Shown here: piece after piece, positions 23,131 through 37,000 of the stretch | How the letters are laid out: each line of letters begins with the position of its first letter | How positions within the stretch are numbered: position 1 is the first letter of the stretch | Origin: Ulva prolifera | Lineage: Eukaryota; Chlorophyta; Ulvophyceae; Ulvales; Ulvaceae | Assembly: GCA_023078555.1 (NCBI GenBank) | Contig: CM041197.1 | Location: forward strand, 5,477,810 to 5,541,809 | DNA length: 64,000 nt | Reading direction: 5' to 3' | Made by a program: the position numbers and the translations under genes | Notes under the pieces: generated by a model | The model's database searches: none | The model's input: the letters and a program-made list of their open reading frames with translations, nothing else | What the model was told of the DNA's origin: nothing

Positions 23131-26100
23131 GTGTATGACCTTTGCGCACGTCCGTTAAGAGCAACATGCTTCCCTGTCACCTTGAAGTTGAAAAGTTCAC
23201 AGGCGCTGTATATGGCATGCATTTACTCAGCGTGAAGAGAATTCGACACATTGGATCAGAGCGCTACTCTAGAACACACTTATCACAAGACATATGTGTG
23301 TGTGACCTTTGCGCACGTCCGTTAAGAGCAACATGTTTCCCTGTCACCTTGAAGTTGAAAAGTTCACAGGTGCTGGATATGTAATGTATTGGCTCATCGA
23401 GAAATGATTTTCCACACGTCGAAGTTGAGTGCTTTACTGCAACAGACTCTACACATGACATAGGTGTGTGTGACCTTTGCGCACGTCCGTTAAGAGCAAC
23501 ATGCTTCCCTGTCACCTTGAAGTTGAAAAGTTCACAGGTGCTGAATATGTAATGTATTGGCTCATCGAGAAATGATTTTTCACACGTCGAAGTTGAGTGC
23601 TTTACTACAACACACTTAACACAAGATATAGGTGTGTGTGACCTTTGCGCACGTCCGTTAAGAGCAACATGCTTCCCTGTCACCTTGAAGTTGAAAAGTT
23701 CACAGGTGCTGAATATGTAATGTATTGGCTCATCAAGAAATGATTTTCCACACGTCGAAGTTGAGTGCTTCACTACACCACACTCTTCACATGACATAGG
23801 TGTGTGTGACCTTTGCGCACGTCCGTTAAGAGCAACATGCTTCCCGGTCACCTAGTAGTTGAAAAGTTCACAGGCGCTGTATATGGCATGCATTTACTCA
23901 GCGAGAAGAGAATTCGACACATTGGATCAGAGCGCTACTCTAGAACACACTGATCACAAGAAATATGTGTGTATGACCTTTGCGCACGTCCGTTAAGAGC
24001 AACATGCTTCCCTGTCACCTTGAAGTTGAAAAGTTCACAGGTGCTGGATATGTAATGTATTGGCTCATCGAGAAAAGATTTTCCACACGTCGAAGTTGAG
24101 TGCTTCACTACAACACACTCTTCACATGACATAGGTGTGTGTGACCTTTGCGCACGTCCGTTAAAGCGCAACCGGCTTCCCCGTCACCTAGTAGTTGAAA
24201 AGTTCACAGGCGCTGTATATGGCATGCATTTACTCAGCGAGAAGAGAATTCGACACATTGGATCAGAGCGCTACTCTAGAACACACTTATCACAAGACAT
24301 AGGTGTGTGTGACCTTTGCGCACGTCCGTTAAGAGCAACATGCTTCCCTGTCACCTTGAAGTTGAAAAGTTCACAGGTGCTGGATATGTAATGTATTGGC
24401 TCATCGAGAAATGATTTTCCACACGTCGAAGTTGAGTGCTTCACTACACCACACTCTTCACATGACATAGGTGTGTGTGACCTTTGCGCACGTCCGTTAA
24501 AGCGCAACCGGCTTCCCCGTCACCTAGTAGTTGAAAAGTTCACAGGCGCTGTATATGGCATGCATTTACTCAGCGTGAAGAGAATTCGACACATTGGATC
24601 AGAGCGCTACTCTAGAACACACTTATCACAAGACATATGTGTGTGTGACCTTTGCGCACGTCCGTTAAGAGCAACATGTTTCCCTGTCACCTTGAAGTTG
24701 AAAAGTTCACAGGTGCTGGATATGTAATGTATTGGCTCATCGAGAAATGATTTTCCACACGTCGAAGTTGAGTGCTTTACTGCAACAGACTCTACACATG
24801 ACATAGGTGTGTGTGACCTTTGCGCACGTCCGTTAAGAGCAACATGCTTCCCTGTCACCTTGAAGTTGAAAAGTTCACAGGTGCTGGATATGTAATGTAT
24901 TGGCTCATCGAGAAAAGATTTTCCACACGTCGAAGTTGAGTGCTTTACTGCAACAGACTCTACACATGACATAGGTGTGTGTGACCTTTGCGCACGTCCG
25001 TTAAAGCGCAACCGGCTTCCCCGTCACCTAGTAGTTGAAAAGTTCACAGGCGCTGTATATGGCATGCATTTACTCAGCGAGAAGAGAATTCGACACATTG
25101 GATCAGAGCGCTACTCTAGAACACACTTATCACAAGACATAGGTGTGTGTGACCTTTGCGCACGTCCGTTAAGAGCAACATGCTTCCCTGTCACCTTGAA
25201 GTTGAAAAGTTCACAGGTGCTGGATATGTAATGTATTGGCTCATCGAGAAATGATTTTCCACACGTCGAAGTTGAGTGCTTCACTACACCACACTCTTCA
25301 CATGACATAGGTGTGTGTGACCTTTGCGCACGTCCGTTAAGAGCAACATGCTTCCCTGTCACCTAGTAGTTGAAAAGTTCACAGGCGCTGTATATGGCAT
25401 GCATTTACTCAGCGTGAAGAGAATTCGACACATTGGATCAGAGCGCTACTCTAGAACACACTTATCACAAGAATTATGTGTGTATGACCTTTGCGCACGT
25501 CCGTTAAGAGCAACATGCTTCCCTGTCACCTTGAAGTTGAAAAGTTCTCAGGTGCTGAATATGTAATGTATTGGCTCATCGAGAAATGATTTTCCACACG
25601 TCGAAGTTGAGTGCTTCACTACAACACACTCTTCACATGACATATGTGTGTGTGACCTTTGCGCACGTCCGTTAAGAGCAACATGCTTCCCTGTCACCTT
25701 GAAGTTGAAAAGTTCACAGGTGCTGAATATGTAATGTATTGGCTCATCGAGACAAGATCTTCCACACGTCAAAGTTGAGTGCTTTACTACAACACACTCT
25801 TCACATGACATAGGTGTGTGTGACCTTTGCGCACGGCCGTTAAGAGCAACATGCTTCCCTGTCACCTTGAAGTTGAAAAGTTCACAGGTGCTGAATATGT
25901 AATGTATTGGCTCATCGAGAAAAGATTTTCCACACGTCGAAGTTGAGTGCTTCACTACAACACACTCTTCACATGATATAGGTGTGTGTGACCTTTGCGC
26001 ACGTCCGTTAAAGCGCAACCGGGTTCCCTGTCACCTTGAAGTTGAAAAGTTCACAAGTGCTGGATATGTAATGTATTGGCTCATCGAGAAATGATTTTCC

Positions 26101-27289
26101 ACACGTCGAAGTTGAGTGCTTCACTACACCACACTCTTCACATGACATAGGTGTGTGTGACCTTTGCGCACGTCCGTTAAGAGCAACATGCTTCCCTGTC
26201 ACCTAGTAGTTGAAAAGTTCACAGGCGCTGTATATGGCATGCATTTACTCAGCGAGAAGAGAATTCGACACATTGGATCAGAGCGCTACTCTAGAACACA
26301 CTGATCACAAGAAATATGTGTGTATGACCTTTGCGCACGTCCGTTAAGAGCAACATGCTTCCCTGTCACCTTGAAGTTGAAAAGTTCACAGGTGCTGAAT
26401 ATGTAATGTATTGGCTCATCGAGAAAAGATTTTCCACACGTCGAAGTTGAGTGCTTCACTACAACACACTCTTCACATGACATAGGTGTGTGTGACCTTT
26501 GCGCACGTCCGTTAAGAGCAACATGCTTCCCTGTCACCTTGAAGTTGAAAAGTTCACAGGTGCTGAATATGTAATGTATTGGCTCATCGAGAAATGATTT
26601 TCCACACGTCGAAGTTGAGTGCTTTACTGCAACAGACTCTACACATGACATAGGTGTGTGTGACCTTTGCGCACGTCCGTTAAAGCGCAACCGGCTTCCC
26701 CGTCACCTAGTAGTTGAAAAGTTCACAGGTGCTGGATATGTAATGTATTGGCTCATCGAGAAAAGATTTTCCACACGTCGAAGTTGAGTGCTTTACTGCA
26801 ACAGACTCTACACATGACATAGGTGTGTGTGACCTTTGCGCACGACCGTTAAGAGCAACATGCTTCCCTGTCACCTAGTAGTTGAAAAGTTCACAGGCGC
26901 TGTATATGGCATGCATTTACTCAGCGAGAAGAGAATTCGACACATTGGATCAGAGCGCTACTCTAGAACACACTGATCACAAGAAATATGTGTGTATGAC
27001 CTTTGCGCACGTCCGTTAAGAGCAACATGCTTCCCTGTCACCTTGAAGTTGAAAAGTTCACAGGTGCTGAATATGTAATGTATTGGCTCATCGAGAAAAG
27101 ATTTTCCACACGTCGAAGTTGAGTGCTTCACTACAACACACTCTTCACATGACATAGGTGTGTGTGACCTTTGCGCACGTCCGTTAAGAGCAACATGCTT
27201 CCCTGTCACCTTGAAGTTGAAAAGTTCACAGGTGCTGAATATGTAATGTATTGGCTCATCGAGAAATGATTTTTCACACGTCGAAGTTG

Positions 27290-30200
27290 AGTGCTTTACT
27301 ACAACACACTTAACACAAGAAATGTATTGGCTCATCGAGAAAAGATTTTCCACACGTCGAAGTTGAGTGCTTCACTGCAACAGACTCTACACATGACATA
27401 GGTGTGTGTGACCTTTGCGCACGTCCGTTAAGAGCAACATGCTTCCCTGTCACCTTGAAGTTGAAAAGTTCACAGGTGCTGAATATGTAATGTATTGGCT
27501 CATCGAGAAAAGATTTTCCACACGTCGAAGTTGAGTGCTTCACTACAACACACTCTTCACATGACATAGGTGTGTGTGACCTTTGCGCACGTCTGTTAAG
27601 AGCAACATGCTTCCCTGTCACCTTGAAGTTGAAAAGTTCACAGGTGCTGAATATGTAATGTATTGGCTCATCGAGAAATGATTTTCCACACGTCGAAGTT
27701 GAGTGCTTCACTACAACACACTCTTCACATGACATAGGTGTGTGTGACCTTTGCGCACGTCCGTTAAGAGCAACATGCTTCCCTGTCACCTTGAAGTTGA
27801 AAAGTTCACAGGTGCTAAATATGTAATGTATTGGCTCATCGAGAAATGATTTTTCACACGTCGAAGTTGAGTGCTTCACTACAACACACTCTACACATGA
27901 CATAGGTGTGTGTGACCTTTGCGCACGTCCGTTAAAGCGCAACCGGCGTCCCTGTCACCTAGTAGTTGAAAAGTTCACAGGCGCTGTATATGGCATGCAT
28001 TTACTCAGCGTGAAGAGAATTCGACACATTGGATCAGAGCGCTACTCTAGAACACACTTTTCACAAGACATATGTGTGTGTGACCTTTGCGCACGTCCGT
28101 TAAGAGCAACATGTTTCCCTGTCACCTTGAAGTTGAAAAGTTCACAGGTGCTGAATATGTAATGTATTGGCTCATCGAGAAATGATTTTTCACACGTCGA
28201 AGTTGAGTGCTTTACTACAACACACTTAACACAAGATATAGGTGTGTGTGACCTTTGCGCACGTCCGTTAAAGTGCAACCGGGTTCCCTGTCACCTAAAA
28301 GTTAAAAAGTTCACAGGTGCTGGATATGTAATGTATTGGCTCATCGAGAAAAGATTTTCCAGGCGTCGAAGTTGAGTGCTTCACTACAACACACTCTTCA
28401 CATGACATAGGTGTGTGTGACCTTTGCGCACGTCCGTTAAAGCGCAACCGGCTTCCCCGTCACCTAGTAGTTGAAAAGTTCACAGGTGCTGGATATGTAA
28501 TGTATTGGCTCATCGAGAAAAGATTTTCCACACGTCGAAGTTGAGTGCTTTACTGCAACAGACTCTACACATGACATAGGTGTGTGTGACCTTTGCGCAC
28601 GTCCGTTAAAGCGCAACCGGCTTCCCCGTCACCTAGTAGTTGAAAAGTTCACAGGCGCTGTATATGGCATGCATTTACTCATCGAGAAGAGAATTCGACA
28701 CATTGGATCAGAGCGCTACTCTAGAACACACTTATCACAAGAAATATGTGTGTATGACCTTTGCGCACGTCCGTTAAGAGCAACATGCTTCCCTGTCACC
28801 TTGAAGTTGAAAAGTTCACAGGTGCTGAATATGTAATGTATTGGCTCATCGAGAAATGATTTTTCACACGTCGAAGTTGAGTGCTTTACTACAACACACT
28901 TAACACAAGAAATGTATTGGCTCATCGAGAAAAGATTTTCCACACGTCGAAGTTGAGTGCTTCACTGCAACAGACTCTACACATGACATAGGTGTGTGTG
29001 ACCTTTGCGCACGTCCGTTAAGAGCAACATGCTTCCCTGTCACCTTGAAGTTGAAAAGTTCACAGGTGCTGAATATGTAATGTATTGGCTCATCGAGAAA
29101 AGATTTTCCACACGTCGAAGTTGAGTGCTTCACTACAACACACTCTTCACATGACATAGGTGTGTGTGACCTTTGCGCACGTCTGTTAAGAGCAACATGC
29201 TTCCCTGTCACCTTGAAGTTGAAAAGTTCACAGGTGCTGAATATGTAATGTATTGGCTCATCGAGAAATGATTTTCCACACGTCGAAGTTGAGTGCTTCA
29301 CTACAACACACTCTTCACATGACATAGGTGTGTGTGACCTTTGCGCACGTCCGTTAAGAGCAACATGCTTCCCTGTCACCTTGAAGTTGAAAAGTTCACA
29401 GGTGCTAAATATGTAATGTATTGGCTCATCGAGAAATGATTTTTCACACGTCGAAGTTGAGTGCTTCACTACAACACACTCTACACATGACATAGGTGTG
29501 TGTGACCTTTGCGCACGTCCGTTAAAGCGCAACCGGCGTCCCTGTCACCTAGTAGTTGAAAAGTTCACAGGCGCTGTATATGGCATGCATTTACTCAGCG
29601 TGAAGAGAATTCGACACATTGGATCAGAGCGCTACTCTAGAACACACTTTTCACAAGACATATGTGTGTGTGACCTTTGCGCACGTCCGTTAAGAGCAAC
29701 ATGTTTCCCTGTCACCTTGAAGTTGAAAAGTTCACAGGTGCTGAATATGTAATGTATTGGCTCATCGAGAAATGATTTTTCACACGTCGAAGTTGAGTGC
29801 TTTACTACAACACACTTAACACAAGATATAGGTGTGTGTGACCTTTGCGCACGTCCGTTAAAGTGCAACCGGGTTCCCTGTCACCTAAAAGTTAAAAAGT
29901 TCACAGGTGCTGGATATGTAATGTATTGGCTCATCGAGAAAAGATTTTCCAGGCGTCGAAGTTGAGTGCTTCACTACAACACACTCTTCACATGACATAG
30001 GTGTGTGTGACCTTTTTTGCGCACGTCCGTTAAAGCGCAACCGGCTTCCCCGTCACCTAGTAGTTGAAAAGTTCACAGGTGCTGGATATGTAATGTATTG
30101 GCTCATCGAGAAAAGATTTTCCACACGTCGAAGTTGAGTGCTTTACTGCAACAGACTCTACACATGACATAGGTGTGTGTGACCTTTGCGCACGTCCGTT

Positions 30201-30480
30201 AAAGCGCAACCGGCTTCCCCGTCACCTAGTAGTTGAAAAGTTCACAGGCGCTGTATATGGCATGCATTTACTCATCGAGAAGAGAATTCGACACATTGGA
30301 TCAGAGCGCTACTCTAGAACACACTTATCACAAGAAATATGTGTGTATGACCTTTGCGCACGTCCGTTAAGAGCGACATACTTCCCTGTCACCTTGAAGT
30401 TGAAAAGTTCACAGGTGCTGAATATGTAATGTATTGGCTCATCGAGAAAAGATTTTCCACACGTCGAAGTTGAGTGCTTT
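27290..30480. repeat. 1590-bp tandem duplication with truncated-monomer junction
   Basis: About 27290-28880 recurs at about 28880-30470 with offset 1590, which is not a multiple of 168. Both copies contain the same truncated monomer junction (taacacaagaaatgtattgg at about 27310 and 28900), where roughly half a monomer is missing. Both also carry private variants such as cacgtctgttaag and ttccaggcgtcg. The second copy has three extra T in gaccttttttgcgc at about 30011. Confidence 0.88.
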
Positions 30481-33400
30481 TTATACAACACACTTAACAC
30501 AAGATATAGGTGTGTGTGACCTTTGCGCACGTCCGATAAAGTGCAACCGGGTTCCCTGTCACCTAAAAGTTAAAAAGTTCACAGGTGCTGGATATGTAAT
30601 GTATTGGCTCATCGAGAAAAGATTTTCCACACGTCGAAGTTGAGTGCTTCACTACAACACACTCTTCACATGACATAGGTGTGTGTGACCTTTGCGCACG
30701 TCCGTTAAGAGCAACATGCTTCCCTGTCACCTTGAAGTTGAAAAGTTCACAGGTGCTGAATATGTAATGTATTGGCTCATCGAGAAAAGATTTTCCACAC
30801 GTCGAAGTTGAGTGCTTCACTTCAACACACTCTTCACATGACATAGGTGTGTGTGACCTTTGCGCACGTCCGTTAAGAGCAACATGCTTCCCTGTCACCT
30901 TGAAGTTGAAAAGTTCACAGGCGCTGTATATGGCATGCATTTGCTCAGCGTGAAGAGAATTCGACACATTGGATCAGAGCGCTACTCTAGAACACACTCT
31001 TCACATGACATAGGTGTGTGTGACCTTTGCGCACGTCCGTTAAGAGCAACATGCTTCCCTGTCACCTTGAAGTTGAAAAGTTCACAGGTGCTGAATATGT
31101 AATGTATTGGCTCATCGAGAAAAGATTTTCCACACGTCGAAGTAGAGTGCTTCACTACAACACACTCTTCACATGACATAGGTGTGTGTGACCTTTGCGC
31201 ACGTCCGTTAAAGCGCAACCGGCTTCCCCGTCACCTAGTAGTTGAAAAGTTCACAGGTGCTGGATATGTAATGTATTGGCTCATCGAGAAAAGATTTTCC
31301 ACACGTCGAAGTTGAGTGCTTTACTGCAACAGACTCTACACATGACATAGGTGTGTGTGACCTTTGCGCACGTCCGTTAAAGCGCAACCGGCTTCCCCGT
31401 CACCTAGTAGTTGAAAAGTTCACAGGCGCTGTATATGGCATGCATTTACTCATCGAGAAGAGAATTCGACACATTGGATCAGAGCGCTACTCTAGAACAC
31501 ACTTATCACAAGAAATATGTGTGTATGACCTTTGCGCACGTCCGTTAAGAGCAACATGCTTCCCTGTCACCTTGAAGTTGAAAAGTTCACAGGTGCTGAA
31601 TATGTAATGTATTGGCTCATCGAGAAATGATTTTTCACACGTCGAAGTTGAGTGCTTTACTACAACACACTTAACACAAGATATAGGTGTGTGTGACCTT
31701 TGCGCACGTCCGATAAAGTGCAACCGGGTTCCCTGTCACCTAAAAGTTAAAAAGTTCACAGGTGCTGGATATGTAATGTATTGGCTCATCGAGAAAAGAT
31801 TTTCCACACGTCGAAGTTGAGTGCTTCACTACAACACACTCTTCACATGACATAGGTGTGTGTGACCTTTGCGCACGTCCGTTAAGAGCAACATGCTTCC
31901 CTGTCACCTTGAAGTTGAAAAGTTCACAGGTGCTGAATATGTAATGTATTGGCTCATCGAGAAAAGATTTTCCACACGTCGAAGTTGAGTGCTTCACTAC
32001 AACACACTCTTCACATGACATAGGTGTGTGTGACCTTTGCGCACGTCCGTTAAGAGCAACATGCTTCCCTGTCACCTTGAAGTTGAAAAGTTCACAGGTG
32101 CTGAATATGTAATGTATTGGCTCATCGAGAAAAGATTTTCCACACGTCGAAGTTGAGTGCTTCACTACAACACACTCTTCACATGACATAGGTGTGTGTG
32201 ACCTTTGCGCACGTCTGTTAAGAGCAACATGCTTCCCTGTCACCTTGAAGTTGAAAAGTTCACAGGTGCTGAATATGTAATGTATTGGCTCATCGAGAAA
32301 TGATTTTCCACACGTCGAAGTTGAGTGCTTCACTACACCACACTCTTCACATGACATATGTGTGTGTGACCTTTGCGCACGTCCGTTAAGAGCAACATGT
32401 TTCCCTGTCACCTTGAAGTTGAAAAGTTCACAGGTGCTGGATATGTAATGTATTGGCTCATCGAGAAATGATTTTCCACACGTCGAAGTTGAGTGCTTTA
32501 CTACAACACACTCTTCACATGACATAGGTGTGTGTGACCTTTGCGCACGTCCGATAAAGTGCAACCGGGTTCCCTGTCACCTAAAAGTTAAAAAGTTCAC
32601 AGGTGCTGGATATGTAATGTATTGGCTCATCGAGAAAATATTTTCCACACGTCGAAGTTGAGTGCTTCACTACAACACACTCTTCACATGACATAGGTGT
32701 GTGTGACCTTTGCGCACGTCCGTTAAAGTGCAACCGGGTTCCCTGTCACCTAAAAGTTAAAAAGTTCACAGGTGCTGGATATGTAATGTATTGGCTCATC
32801 GAGAAATGATTTTCCACACGTCGAAGTTGAGTGCTTCACTACAACACACTCTTCACATGACATAGGTGTGTGTGACCTTTGCGCACGTCCGTTAAGAGCA
32901 ACATGCTTCCCTGTCACCTTGAAGTTGAAAAGTTCACAGGTGCTGAATATGTAATGGATTGGCTCATCGAGAAAAGATTTTCCACACGTCGAAGTTGAGT
33001 GCTTCACTACAACACACTCTTCACATGACATAGGTGTGTGTGACCTTTGCGCACGTCCGTTAAGAGCAACATGCTTCCCTGTCACCTTGAAGTTGAAAAG
33101 TTCACAGGTGCTGAATATGTAATGTATTGGCTCATCGAGAAAAGATTTTCCACACGTCGAAGTTGAGTGCTTCACTACAACACACTCTTCACATGACATA
33201 GGTGTGTGTGACCTTTGCGCACGTCCGTTAAGAGCAACATGCTTCCCTGTCACCTTGAAGTTGAAAAGTTCACAGGTGCTGAATATGTAATGTATTGGCT
33301 CATCGAGAAAAGATTTTCCACACGTCGAAGTTGAGTGCTTCACTACAACACACTCTTCACATGACATAGGTGTGTGTGACCTTTGCGCACGTCTGTTAAG

Positions 33401-33599
33401 AGCAACATGCTTCCCTGTCACCTTGAAGTTGAAAAGTTCACAGGTGCTGAATATGTAATGTATTGGCTCATCGAGAAATGATTTTCCACACGTCGAAGTT
33501 GAGTGCTTCACTACACCACACTCTTCACATGACATATGTGTGTGTGACCTTTGCGCACGTCCGTTAAGAGCAACATGTTTCCCTGTCACCTTGAAGTTG

Positions 33600-36500
33600 A
33601 AAAGTTCACAGGTGCTAAATATGTAATGTATTGGCTCATCGAGAAAAGATTTTCCACACGTCGAAGTTGAGTGCTTCACTACAACACACTCTACACATGA
33701 CATATGTGTGTGTGACCTTTGCGCACGTCCGTTAAAGCGCAACCGGCGTCCCTGTCACCTAGTAGTTGAAAAGTTCACAGGCGCTGTATATGGCATGCAT
33801 TTACTCAGCGTGAAGAGAATTCGACACATTGGATCAGAGCGCTACTCTAGAACACACTTTTCACAAGACATATGTGTGTGTGACCTTTGCGCACGTCCGT
33901 TAAGAGCAACATGTTTCCCTGTCACCTTGAAGTTGAAAAGTTCACAGGTGCTGAATATGTAATGTATTGGCTCATCGAGAAATGATTTTTCACACGTCGA
34001 AGTTGAGTGCTTTACTACAACACACTTAACACAAGATATAGGTGTGTGTGACCTTTGCGCACGTCCGTTAAAGTGCAACCGGGTTCCCTGTCACCTAAAA
34101 GTTAAAAAGTTCACAGGTGCTGGATATGTAATGTATTGGCTCATCGAGAAAAGATTTTCCAGGCGTCGAAGTTGAGTGCTTCACTACAACACACTCTTCA
34201 CATGACATAGGTGTGTGTGACCTTTGCGCACGTCCGTTAAGAGCAACATGCTTCCCTGTCACCTTGAAGTTGAAAAGTTCACAGGTGCTGAGTATGTAAT
34301 GTATTGGCTCATCGAGAAAAGATTTTCCACACGTCGAAGTTGAGTGCTTCACTACAACACACTCTTCACATGACATAGGTGTGTGTGACCTTTGCGCACG
34401 TCCGTTAAGAGCAACATGCTTCCCTGTCACCTTGAAGTTGAAAAGTACACAGGCGCTGTATATGGCATGCATTTACTCAGCGTGAAGAGAATTCGACACA
34501 TTGGATCAGAGCGCTACTCTAGAACACACTTTTCACAAGACATATGTGTGTGTGACCTTTGCGCACGTCCGTTAAGAGCAACATGTTTCCCTGTCACCTT
34601 GAAGTTGAAAAGTTCACAGGTGCTGAATATGTAATGTATTGGCTCATCGAGAAAAGATTTTCCACACGTCGAAGTTGAGTGCTTCACTACAACACACTCT
34701 TCACATGACATAGGTGTGTGTGACCTTTGCGCACGTCCGTTAAAGCGCAACCGGCTTCCCCGTCACCTAGTAGTTGAAAAGTTCACAGGTGCTGGATATG
34801 TAATGTATTGGCTCATCGAGAAAGGATTTTCCACACGTCGAAGTTGAGTGCTTTACTGCAACAGACTCTACACATGACATAGGTGTGTGTGACCTTTGCG
34901 CACGTCCGTTAAAGCGCAACCGGCTTCCCCGTCACCTAGTAGTTGAAAAGTTCACAGGCGCTGTATATGGCATGCATTTACTCATCGAGAAGAGAATTCG
35001 ACACATTGGATCAGAGCGCTACTCTAGAACACACTTATCACAAGAAATATGTGTGTATGACCTTTGCGCACGTCCGTTAAGAGCAACATGTTTCCCTGTC
35101 ACCTTGAAGTTGAAAAGTTCACAGGTGCTGAATATGTAATGTATTGGCTCATCGAGAAATGATTTTTCACACGTCGAAGTTGAGTGCTTTACTACAACAC
35201 ACTTAACACAAGATATAGGTGTGTGTGACCTTTGCGCACGTCCGTTAAAGTGCAACCGGGTTCCCTGTCACCTAAAAGTTAAAAAGTTCACAGGTGCTGG
35301 ATATGTAATGTATTGGCTCATCGAGAAAAGATTTTCCACACGTCGAAGTTGAGTGCTTCACTACAACACACTCTTCACATGACATAGGTGTGTGTGACCT
35401 TTGCGCACGTCCGTTAAGAGCAACATGCTTCCCTGTCACCTTGAAGTTGAAAAGTTCACAGGTGCTGAATATGTAATGGATTGGCTCATCGAGAAAAGAT
35501 TTTCCACACGTCGAAGTTGAGTGCTTCACTACAACACACTCTTCACATGACATAGGTGTGTGTGACCTTTGCGCACGTCCGTTAAGAGCAACATGCTTCC
35601 CTGTCACCTTGAAGTTGAAAAGTTCACAGGTGCTAAATATGTAATGTATTGGCTCATCGAGAAATGATTTTTCACACGTCGAAGTTGAGTGCTTCACTAC
35701 AACACACTCTACACATGACATAGGTGTGTGTGACCTTTGCGCACGTCCGTTAAAGCGCAACCGGCGTCCCTGTCACCTAGTAGTTGAAAAGTTCACAGGC
35801 GCTGTATATGGCATGCATTTACTCAGCGTGAAGAGAATTCGACACATTGGATCAGAGCGCTACTCTAGAACACACTTTTCACAAGACATATGTGTGTGTG
35901 ACCTTTGCGCACGTCCGTTAAGAGCAACATGTTTCCCTGTCACCTTGAAGTTGAAAAGTTCACAGGTGCTGAATATGTAATGTATTGGCTCATCGAGAAA
36001 TGATTTTTCACACGTCGAAGTTGAGTGCTTTACTACAACACACTTATTTCAAGATATAGGTGTGTGTGACCTTTGCGCACGTCCGTTAAAGTGCAACCGG
36101 GTTCCCTGTCACCTAAAAGTTAAAAAGTTCACAGGTGCTGGATATGTAATGTATTGGCTCATCGAGAAAAGATTTTCCAGGCGTCGAAGTTGAGTGCTTC
36201 ACTACAACACACTCTTCACATGACATAGGTGTGTGTGACCTTTGCGCACGTCCGTTAAGAGCAACATGCTTCCCTGTCACCTTGAAGTTGAAAAGTTCAC
36301 AGGTGCTGAGTATGTAATGTATTGGCTCATCGAGAAAAGATTTTCCACACGTCGAAGTTGAGTGCTTCACTACAACACACTCTTCACATGACATAGGTGT
36401 GTGTGACCTTTGCGCACGTCCGTTAAGAGCAACATGCTTCCCTGTCACCTTGAAGTTGAAAAGTTCACAGGCGCTGTATATGGCATGCATTTACTCAGCG

Positions 36501-37000
36501 TGAAGAGAATTCGACACATTGGATCAGAGCGCTACTCTAGAACACACTTTTCACAAGACATATGTGTGTGTGACCTTTGCGCACGTCCGTTAAGAGCAAC
36601 ATGTTTCCCTGTCACCTTGAAGTTGAAAAGTTCACAGGTGCTGAATATGTAATGTATTGGCTCATCGAGAAAAGATTTTCCACACGTCGAAGTTGAGTGC
36701 TTCACTACAACACACTCTTCACATGACATAGGTGTGTGTGACCTTTGCGCACGTCCGTTAAAGCGCAACCGGCTTCCCCGTCACCTAGTAGTTGAAAAGT
36801 TCACAGGTGCTGGATATGTAATGTATTGGCTCATCGAGAAAGGATTTTCCACACGTCGAAGTTGAGTGCTTTACTGCAACAGACTCTACACATGACATAG
36901 GTGTGTGTGACCTTTGCGCACGTCCGTTAAAGCGCAACCGGCTTCCCCGTCACCTAGTAGTTGAAAAGTTCACAGGCGCTGTATATGGCATGCATTTACT
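33600..37000. repeat. 2018-bp tandem higher-order duplication
   Basis: About 33600-35000 matches 35620-37000 at offset 2018 (12 monomers plus 2 bp). Shared private variants include ttccaggcgtcgaag (34158 and 36176), gctgagtatgtaatg (34287 and 36305) and gagaaaggattttcc (34819 and 36837). The ttccaggcg variant also links this block to the 1590-bp duplication upstream. Confidence 0.8.
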
